Below, piece by piece: positions 55,876-64,000 of a stretch of 64,000 nucleotides of DNA. Location: NCBI GenBank assembly GCA_010093685.1, contig MU006225.1, positions 626,507-690,506 of the forward strand, given 5' to 3'. The DNA comes from Ophiobolus disseminans (taxonomy: Eukaryota > Ascomycota > Dothideomycetes > Pleosporales > Phaeosphaeriaceae). The position numbers and the translations under genes are program-made. The notes beneath the pieces were generated by a model. The model saw only the letters and a program-made list of their open reading frames with translations. It did no database searches and was not told where the DNA came from. Positions within the stretch are counted from its first letter, which is position 1. Each line of letters opens with the position of its first letter.

Positions 55876-58800
55876 CTAATCCATGTAACTGTTGCCTTCC
55901 GTGGCAGCCAAAGCTTCCTCTGCCTGATTGCCGATGAGATCCATGGCTTCGCCGAACATTTCCTGGCCACTGCTAGAGCTCTTGAAAGGGTCCTGCATCG
56001 GGCTCGTCGGCGCGGGTCCGGACGTCTCAAAGAGGCCTGGGTCAATGGAAGCGATTGAAGTGCTGGCGCCGAAACTGAGTGGAGCATTGCTAGCAAACGT
56101 CGGGGAGTTGTTGTAGTTTGACGTTGGCGCGGGTTCAAAGTAGTCGTTGTCACCAAAGCCAGCACGGCGAGGCTCCCCTGGAGGAGTGTGCGATTGTTCA
56201 GGAGCAGGCTGAAGATGAGGCTTAGTAGGATCCAACGACTTGCGCTTAGTAATGAACTGATGAGTTTTCGTCCGGAGGTGCTGCGGCAAATCGTCTGGAT
56301 TTGTTATCCCCAACTGGGTCATCAGCTTCTGCTGTTTCGTCGGCCGCGGTTTGCGGGTTGAGAGCGAGACCTCCAATATCGGTGGTGCCGTCGGAGCAAC
56401 CGGAGCAAATCTATGTAGCTCCTGCCGGAAAAAGTTGATCTCATGCGAGAGAAGAATCTCAGCGCCCTCGAGCTTTCGCAGATAGAACCGTTGGGTAGTA
56501 AGCTCGTCTATGTTGGACATCATAGGGTTGATGTACTGCGCCACGTATTCGCGGAATTTGGTGCCATGATCGATGAGAGACTCGAGGGTCTCTTCCTCCT
56601 CAGGTTGGAACGGCAGGTTTGGGAGCATATCTTGCCAAGTCTGGAGATCTTCAAGCTTCGGTCGGGTAGCATCGCGCGGAATCTTGACTCGGTAGTCGCA
56701 GATAGGGCACGTGTACTTGTCGTCTTCCTTGACCTTGCCACGGGCAATCTTCAAGCACTTGCCGTGATACCTACAAAGGTCAGCCTGTCTTATGTCCTAG
56801 AGAGAGAGTCAACTTACCATTCATGACAGAGTTCACACTCGATCATCATGCCAGCCTCAGGCTTACGACAGATACAGAAAACGTCACGGCTCGAACTTGA
56901 TCCATCTACGTTCTCCTCATCGACAGGACTGGCCTCGCGGGAAGCGGGCTCCACAGGCATCCGTGGTTGATCGGATAGATCGAAGCACGACCGGTTTCGC
57001 TCATCGACTTGTTTCATATGTGCATGTAGAATGTGGAGGGGTGCATTAGCCTTGCCGAACAGCTTCTTGCCAGTCCGCATCCAATCTTCATGACGCTTTT
57101 GTTCTTTCTCAAGATCAATGGTACCCGCTGGCTTGCTGTTCAATGCGCTCAAAGCCTCCATAGCATTCTTGACTTCCATGTATTTGGGACGTTGCGAAAA
57201 GTCGGGGTCCTTGCTACGCTCGTAGAGAGACATGATCAGCTCTTGCGCATCGCGTTGCTTCTTGAGGATAGCATCCACAGCAGCACGAGTCTCGGGGGTG
57301 ACAGGTAGACTCGCAGCTTGCTTAGACAGGGCGTCCAGCTGCTGGTAGTGGACGTTCTCGACCGCCATAAGTTCTTTTGCTTTCGTCTCCCAGAACTCGC
57401 CCTGCTCCTGTTTGGTCTGAAGGAAGAGTAACTCGGGGTGATTGCTTGGAACACCTAGCTCTACACCCCGGCTGATGAGCTCGCTAACTTCTTTCAAGGT
57501 TGTTGCTTGCTTGTACTTGAAGTCGTCGGTCTCCTTGAGCCACTTCAGCTGCTGCAAGACCTTTTCGAGTGACTCGAGCTCTGGAAGATCAACGTTGAAG
57601 CCCTTGCCTTCCTCGAGGATTTCGTCTAATCGAATGATGCTATCTTGAGTGGGCCGGTCGCGCAAAGCTTGTTGTGCCTTCTCTTGGAATTCTGCAATGC
57701 TTTCGGCGCGTTCGCGCAGTAAAGCGATTTCCGGACAGTCGAAACCGAGCTCTTTTGCTTGGGTGAGGAGTTTTTGAATATTCTCAACACTGCGGTATTC
57801 CTTCTCTTTCTCATCGGCTTCAGCTGCTGCTGCGATCTTGCTGGCCGCGCCACGTCCCTTCCAAGTCCGCTCATTTTTTCGCCGATTTTGCTGCTTTCGT
57901 GTAATGTAGTTTACAGCGTTGTCGGACACTTCTTGGCATTTCTCAACAAAATCTTTCAGGTCAGCTAAGCCCTGGAGATCCCAATCGATCTTCTCTCCCT
58001 CGTTCAGAAGTGAGCGTAAAGACTTGAGCTGCGGCTGGGGTCCTTCGGCCATGAGGGCTTCCATCTTTTGATCCCAAGCCTCAGGTGTGCCTGCCTTGTC
58101 AACGACTTTTTGAACGATCGCGCTGAGATTGTCATCCGGCATGCGATAGACGAGTAAGTGCTCGCCCCGAACTCCCGAGTAGCGATCGGCCTCGAGACTG
58201 CCGGGACAGCACTCGAACCACCCAGCATGCTGCAAGCATAAAACTTTCTTCGTGTTGCGGCAGAAGAAGCGCGATAGATAGCCATATGCTTTGCAAAAGG
58301 TACAAAGTAACTCATCCTCATGTGTGTCAGCATCGTCGATAGCGAACTCCAACTCACACTTCGTCTCGGAGTCACCAGAGCCATCGATCTTGCAAGCGTG
58401 TTCTTTGGCAGCTTTGTGTTTTTCCAGAAACGTGGCTCGCACACTCAACTCGCGATCGCGTGTTCGCTCCAGCGCAGGACCGAGCCACTTCGCCGTCTTG
58501 ATAGTAGTGTCTTTGCGTGCAGCCGCCGCCAGAAGCAGCTCATCGTGTGAGAAGCATGGCTGGCGTCGATAGTCTTGGAGACGCTGAACGCCGTGTTCGC
58601 CGAAGGGCTCCCAATCCGAAGGCGCAAAGTTGACAGCTTCGTTCATGTTGAAGCCATGATTGAACCCGGCATGATATGCCTGAGGGAAGGTGATGACGAA
58701 TTCTCCAGCACGTTGGTCGAGCGCATAGACTCTGACGCCAGCCTTCTTGAGCTGCTCAGGCGTCAAAAGCGTCACGAGCTGGAAAAGCAGATCGGGCTGG

Positions 58801-61296
58801 GACTCAAATAACTCAGGTACTGCCTCGCGCATGGCTTGCTCGAATTTGTCGGCGTCTTCAGCAGGGATGCCGTACCACGTCTTGGTTGCACCAAAATGTT
58901 GATAGTTTGCAGAGTACGTGTAGTGGTCTTCGGCATGCCAACAGAAAGTAGAAAACACCATACCAACGTATAGCCATGGAACAGTCATTCCCGATATGTC
59001 TGATTTGATGTGACGGAACAGCGAGTCAGGCGCATACGGTAGTATGTTCAGATTCCAAGGATCAGTGGAATACGGATCTCGTGGGTTCTTTTCGATGGTT
59101 GGGAAGCCACTTCCATGTGTCGTGGAATGCACGTCTGCGCCATACTCCACTTCGATGGTCTCGGTGAGGATGCCCACTGATCGCCAGAACTCGCTCTCGA
59201 CATCATCCTCGGTTACGGGCTTCGGCGCGTTTGTGATAGGGTCGAAGGGCGCTTTGTTGGCAAAGTGCGCCTGCTTGAAGGTGTGCGCCCGCTCTTGAAA
59301 TTGCTTGAGTGAGTACACACCACCTTCTTCGAACCCGAATTCACCGGTGCCGACAAGACATCGGGGACAATGCCAGTCGTACTCAGGAACGCTCTTGATG
59401 GGTGGATCGAGGCAGTAGCCGTGGTAGCCAGCATCGCAGCTGTCGCAGAGGAGGATGTTGGACGGGTCATTGTCGGTGCCGCACGTCTCACAGCGCTATG
59501 TACAAAAGTGAGTTTATGCCGCTACCTCAAAGGTGTGTTACACTTACGTCTCCGGGTCGCTCATCTGCCGCACGAGCACGAGGATAACATGTCGAACCCG
59601 GCGTCGATTGGCGCGGCTGTGTCATGTGTGAGCCAGCAACGGTGGGCGCCGCATCTGCAGGTCGTTACGTTAGCGAGGAACATGGTCCAATGAGAGACGC
59701 CGCGCTCGTCTGACCCGTGCCTGGATCGGTCAAGATGCAATGACACCACATCCTTGTCCTTGCGGCTTGGAGCGAGGCTGCAGATGTCTGCATGCGCAAG
59801 TGTGCTTACCTTTCTTTAGCCGCTTACTACGTCGCCCGTTTGCGTCGTCGGCATCGCTGTTCAAGCTGTCTTCGGCATCCTGGGAGAGTGTGCGCTTCAA
59901 CTGGTTGAAAATTTGGCCGTTTGCTAATGGGGTCAAACCAAGTGCTGTCGGACGCAGGTCTGGGGTGTTGTGCGCTGATAACATAGGGCTGCCACCGTTG
60001 CGCAGCGGAGTTCCCGTACGGGAGTCTACCTGCTCGCGATGGAATCCATTCGGCGTGTTGGCTGCAACAAAAGAGTTTGGTGTTGACAGTTGCACTGAAG
60101 GGGCCTGTGGCGGTTGTGCGTTGACTGCTGTGAAGCCACCAGCATTCACCGACGTGAAACCAGTCGACATGGCGGGCCGCGGCGGCTCAGCGGGTGGAGT
60201 GGGCGCAGAATCACCATGCAGTGTCGCATTCAAGGCTACCGAGGCCCTTACGGCAGGAGAGTCAGAACCATGCGCGATAGGCGTACCTTGCGCCGACTTT
60301 TTCAAGGGCGAAGGTGCTGGCGACGGCGTGAACGGGCCACCGTGCTCAAACTCGAGCATCTGCTGCACGCCAGGCTTAACAACGCGCAAGTACTGTTCGT
60401 ACGGGTGGAGCCATTTCTGGTACGAGTTTTTGAGCGAGGTCGACAACGATGACATGATCTTGCCGCTATAGCCAAGATCTCGTCCAATTTCTGCCCATTT
60501 CTTCTGCTTGCAGACGCGCTCAAAGCCGCCCCTCGTCTCGACGGCCTTTTTTAGCTTAAAGAGATCCAGCGGTCTCTTGTCAACGCTAGGGAAGCGCGTG
60601 AGGCTGTGGCCATGCTGCTTGTGGAACTTGGCAAGCTGGTCCAGATAGTTCAAGTTGGCACGTGTACCTATCTAAGTAAGCATACAAATAGAAATGGAAT
60701 GAAGGAGGTTTCACATACCTCCTTCGACGGAGTTGAGCTCTTGTCGTCGCGTGCGGAAGTGGAAGCGCTTTTTGGGTGTTAGCTAGCCTTTCCATTTCTT
60801 GCAACCATGAACGTCGAATGCGGCAAACGCACGGCTGGTATTGCATGGCTGGATCTGTGCTTACCTCAGTATCAATGGCGAATGACGGATTCCAGCTATC
60901 GGGTGGTATGATCTTGACAATGCCGTATTTCTGCGCCTCTTCGCGAATGCTCTGAATATATTGAACTGGGTCCTTGAATTCTTCTGCGGTCGGACGATAT
61001 GTAGGCGATTCTTGCAGGCCGAACATGCGGTTTGGCTTTGGCTGCGCGTTGTTGGGTGCACCATGGCCTCTGCGTTCCACGGTCGCAAGGTCGAGCGGCT
61101 GTGCCTTACGGGCGCTCAAAGGAATCGTGACCATTCCATTCGGTTGCCCACCATTGATCGCTGGCATCGCAATACCACCCATTCTTGACCTCGGAGCAGG
61201 AGAAGAGCTGTCTAGCATCCCGTTGTCTGCGGCGACCCGGAAAGTGGTCATAGTGGCGCCCGTCGACGGCCCGCTTGGGGGCATGAAGTCGACCAT
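55876..61296 (-). CDS. KDM5: KDM5/Lid2-type histone H3K4 demethylase
   Basis: 1672 residues, six exons (introns 60768-60864, 60668-60718, 59655-59809, 59496-59547, 56771-56817; all in phase). This Fe(II)/2-oxoglutarate dioxygenase family removes methyl groups from H3K4. Domain order is complete: JmjN (about 97-144, FKDPVQYIQSIREEAQKYGI), ARID (about 166-260, NYLDQLAKFHKQHG ... SYQKWLHPYEQYL), PHD1 (484-528, CETCGTDNDPSNILLCDSCD), JmjC (about 600-780), C5HC2 zinc finger (about 880-931, CTFCKAYGYLSRFFC), PLU-1 helical region and PHD2 (about 1354-1402, CICRKPEAGMMIECELCHEW, split by the last intron). The iron ligands are all present: H669 and E671 in FCWHAEDHY, and H757 in AYHAGFNHGFN, so it should be catalytically competent. 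The C-terminal 270 residues are Pro/Ser-rich without a domain. It is divergent from SLX1. Confidence 0.95.
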
Positions 61297-62351
61297 GACA
61301 CCTGCGCCGCTGCACCCAGCGCTACTGCCGCTTCCACAATCGCACCAGCTTTATAACGAAGTTGAAGACAGTTCGAACTGTCTAGTGGTTGCGGGCAGGG
61401 TTGAAACGGTCGGTTGTGGCGGCTGTGGTAGAAATATATCTATCGGCATGGGCCATGTAGAGGGCAGGCGACGCTCTGGGGCTTGACGTATTCGGCGCAC
61501 AACAATGCTCGATGGAAAGAGTGGAAGCCGAACTTGGATGTCGATTCGGCGACGACCGAGGCTGTCGGATCAGCGTGTTGGTGGTTCTAGGCGATGTGTG
61601 GTCGAGTGAGAAGGGAAGGTTGGCAGGTTCGGGAGCGGAGGTGTGAGCGTGCATCAATGCCACTAGCCTAGCGAAGCACTGAACCACGACCTGGGCCCCA
61701 AAGAAAGCCCACCGTTTAGGAAACCGCTTTTGCGGGCAAACCAACTATGCAGCGAATGCCGAGAGGTGGCTTTGTTGCCGGCTGAATCATTCATATTGAT
61801 TATGTGCATTTCCATCCAGTGTGAATACTACACCGTGCCAATATCAGAAACGCGTTGCGATGTGGACGTCTAGCAGTAGTGGCCTCGGGATGAGACATAC
61901 CGCAGATCGTGGCGAGGCTGCACCTCACCTCATCCGTCAGATTCAGCACACATCACCCTTGTGCCCCGAATGTCCACGAAATTCTAAATTGCCTGGATAG
62001 CCTTGAACTGCAGTATGCACCTACTTGACAATTGACTTTTAGACCGTTCGACCACGTCTTTGCCCGATACAGCCAACTGCACACATCTTCGCCACACAGC
62101 TGCATTCACAACAATGACATCAACGAGCGATACTCACTGAGGCGCACTGCGCTTGTGGAACAATCGCTTTGCGGCCCCCTACCCAAAGTTCACTTATCTC
62201 ATTAATTGAGGATGTTCGCGCACTCGACCACACGAGCTGAAGTTCAGCAGCAAGGGTACGCGATCTGGCGCCTATCACATCACGCTCGATCTAGTGCACC
62301 CCGGCACGTTGCCACTCACCCAGATGCGATCTACCACAACAAACCTCACCC
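61297..62351. promoter_or_regulatory. Shared divergent region of KDM5 and SLX1
   Basis: 1.05 kb between the start codons of two divergent genes. A 120-codon minus frame at 61382-61744 lies in the KDM5 leader and looks noncoding. No TATA box or repeat stands out. Confidence 0.45.
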
Positions 62352-63440
62352 ATGATTATGTCCGAAGTTTTCAAAATCGAGAGCCGGCCCGTCCCCGCAT
62401 TCTACTGCTGCTACCTGCTGCGGTCAAAGAACCGCAAGGCCTTTTACATCGGCAGCACACCGAACCCGGCGCGTCGCCTGGGCCAGCACAATGGCTCGAG
62501 CAAGGGCGGCGCAAAGCGAACGTCGATGCAGGGCAAGCGGCCGTGGGAAATGACGTGCATCGTGACCGGATTCCCGTCGAAGTTTGCGGCGCTGCAGTTT
62601 GAGTGGGCGTGGCAAAACACGCATGCGACAAGGCACATCGACAAAGACGTGCGGGATGCGCGAGCGGAGGAGATGCAGAAGGGGAAGAAAGCTGCATCGC
62701 CGAATCGGAGGAAGAAGAGACCACCCATGTCCTTGGAAGCGAGGTTGAAGAACCTGCACTATCTGTTGGGCGTGGAAAGCTTCAGTCGATGGCCACTACA
62801 TCTGCGGTTCTTTGCGCCGGATGTTTTTGCGCAGTGGGAAAAGCATATTGCGAAGCTGAAAACCACACTGAGGAAGAGCATCACCATACAGCTCACGCCA
62901 GCGGAGATACCGAAGCTGGCTGCCGACGTTGCTACTGAGCTACAAACACATTTTATACCGGAGGTGATACGAGCAATACCAGTCGCGTATGAGGACTGCA
63001 AACCCTATATCAAAAAATCACGACTTGTGCTTGAAGACGGTCGACAGCGATCTTGTAGTGTCTGCAGGAAGGCTGCAGATGACTTCTCGTCCCTGATACT
63101 AGTCTGCCCGGTCGATTCTTGCCAGACCGTATCGCATCTGTCTTGCCTATCAACGAAGTTCCTAGGGGAAGCAGGCGATAAGGATGCATTGATGCCCATA
63201 CAAGGCACATGTCCCGGCTGTCATAGCCGGATCGAGTGGGCGGCAATGATGAAAGAGCTCAGTCTACGCCTGAACGGCGAAGAAGAGCTTAAGATACTGT
63301 TCAAGCCCAAGCGGAAGAGAAAGTCCGATAACACTGTAGAGTCGGACACAGGAGACGCACAAGCACTCGACGGAGAAGACGAGGATCTCGATGAGACGTG
63401 GATGGAAGACCTCAGTCAGGACGAAGATGCACCAACGTAG
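62352..63440 (+). CDS. SLX1: SLX1, GIY-YIG catalytic subunit of the SLX1-SLX4 structure-specific endonuclease
   Basis: Intronless, 362 residues; cuts branched DNA such as Holliday junctions and 5' flaps together with SLX4. The GIY-YIG nuclease fills residues 15-100: FYCCYLLRSKNRKAFYIGST (GIY replaced by CCY, as is usual in SLX1), the catalytic arginine in PARRLGQHNG (R41/R42) and the metal-binding glutamate E84 in ALQFEWAWQ. The C-terminal zinc-binding RING/PHD-like finger is CSVCRKAADDFSSLILVCPV ... SCQTVSHLSCLSTKFLGEAG ... GTCPGCHSRIEW, which mediates SLX4 contact. The tail is basic (KPKRKRKS) then acidic. Start could be M1 or M3 (MIMSEVF); M1 is given. The stop lies only 19 bp from the CDC8 stop on the other strand. 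Confidence 0.96.
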   Translation: MIMSEVFKIESRPVPAFYCCYLLRSKNRKAFYIGSTPNPARRLGQHNGSSKGGAKRTSMQGKRPWEMTCIVTGFPSKFAALQFEWAWQNTHATRHIDKDVRDARAEEMQKGKKAASPNRRKKRPPMSLEARLKNLHYLLGVESFSRWPLHLRFFAPDVFAQWEKHIAKLKTTLRKSITIQLTPAEIPKLAADVATELQTHFIPEVIRAIPVAYEDCKPYIKKSRLVLEDGRQRSCSVCRKAADDFSSLILVCPVDSCQTVSHLSCLSTKFLGEAGDKDALMPIQGTCPGCHSRIEWAAMMKELSLRLNGEEELKILFKPKRKRKSDNTVESDTGDAQALDGEDEDLDETWMEDLSQDEDAPT

Positions 63441-63459
63441 CCAATTCAAAATGCTCCAT

Positions 63460-64000
63460 TTACCATTCTTCAACCACTCTTAAAGGCAACCCTCCACCAT
63501 CAACACGTTCAATACACCGATCAACAACCTCTTTTACCTGCCTCTGCACCTCCTCCAAACTCTCCCCCGCATCAATCCGCACAAAGTCCTCGCCCTCCTT
63601 CCTCTGCATCAGCGTCTCAAACAGCGCTCTCACACGGTCCTGCATCTCCTTCTTCTCGTACTTCTCCATTCCATAGTCACCACGCTTCGCCGCATCCTCC
63701 GCCGAAATGTCTAGGAAAACGCAAAGATTCGGACGAGGCAACCCGACGTCAGGTTTCCGGCACCATTCGAGGCTCATGCTGGGGTTGTGCTTGGCGGCGG
63801 AATAGACGCACCCGCTGTAGTAGTAGCGGTCTATTATGACTGTTGTGCCGGCTTTGAGGTCGGTTTCGATGGAGGCGCTGGAGTGTTTTAGTATGATTTG
63901 ACTTTGCAGAAACTAGATGATGGGTGTGGAGTGTGGAATGCACCTACGCTGCTTCCCACCTATTCGCAGAAAATAATAGATGAATAACGTGGTCTTCAGA
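63460..64000 (-). CDS. CDC8: Thymidylate kinase CDC8, 3' part (5' end outside the window)
   Basis: C-terminal part of dTMP kinase, which makes dTDP for DNA synthesis. The partial exon 63948-64000 encodes HLLFSANRWEAA; a 70-bp intron (63878-63947, GTAGGT donor, CTCCAG acceptor) joins in phase 2 to SIETDLKAGTTVIIDRYYYS, containing the family motif DRY-xx-SG-x-x-Y (DRYYYSGCVYSAAKHNP). SLEWCRKPDVGLPRPNLCVF LDIS is the P(x)PD-type region, followed by the lid-like segment AAKRGDYGMEKYEKKEMQ. The P-loop and the N-terminal half are missing only because the window ends. It is convergent with SLX1, and the UTRs almost certainly overlap. Confidence 0.93.

Noticed and set aside
1..64000. Transposons, CRISPR arrays, rRNA or tRNA genes
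   Set aside because: No terminal repeats, transposase or reverse-transcriptase motifs, repeat-spacer arrays or tRNA B-box-like GGTTCRANNCC sequences were seen on either strand by reading; a tRNAscan and repeat search would settle it.

Overview
The window is nuclear DNA of a filamentous ascomycete. Genes carry short spliceosomal introns (mostly 44-60 bp, GTRNGT donors, CTAAC/CTGAC branch sites, YAG acceptors), sit on both strands about 2-3 kb apart, and encode typical Pezizomycotina proteins (OPI1 repressor, DDX60-like helicase, MIM1, DUF3405 protein, GH28 rhamnogalacturonase). Protein flavour suggests a plant-associated or saprotrophic Dothideomycete, but that placement is inference. I saw no tRNA, rRNA, transposon or CRISPR array.

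Layout. 0-8 kb: the 5' part of an OPI1-type lipid-gene repressor, a 3'-5' exonuclease with HRDC modules, a secreted PEBP-family protein and TAF6. 8-11 kb: a gene-poor stretch with one weak small-gene candidate and a dense GATA-site cluster. 11-27 kb: a 1778-residue DDX60-like helicase, a very-long-chain fatty-acid elongase, the PP2A B56 subunit (RTS1-like), the TFIIIC subunit TFC1 and cytochrome c oxidase subunit 6. 27-39 kb: TRA1, the giant pseudokinase scaffold of SAGA/NuA4. 39-46 kb: the most accessory-like part, with a secreted GH28 rhamnogalacturonan hydrolase, a divergent protein kinase, an F-box/ankyrin protein and a broken F-box-like gene. 46-64 kb: a DUF3405 type II membrane protein with a coding minisatellite, the p97/Cdc48 adaptor SHP1, the mitochondrial biogenesis proteins MIM1 and OXA1, a KDM5/Lid2 histone demethylase, the SLX1 nuclease and the 3' part of thymidylate kinase CDC8.

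Functional threads are transcription and chromatin (OPI1, TAF6, TFC1, TRA1, KDM5; TAF6 and TRA1 are both SAGA subunits), mitochondria (COX6, MIM1, OXA1), genome maintenance (exonuclease, SLX1, CDC8) and lipid metabolism (OPI1, elongase). I did not find a clearly new multi-gene system. The observations most worth checking are the F-box-like gene with two in-frame TGA codons, a probable stop-free 75-nt intron hidden inside TRA1, a GC-AG intron and an alternative C-terminal exon in the B56 gene, the expanded 9-residue repeat in the DUF3405 protein, and the GATA cluster. All gene models here were spliced by eye and checked for phase; none has transcript support.
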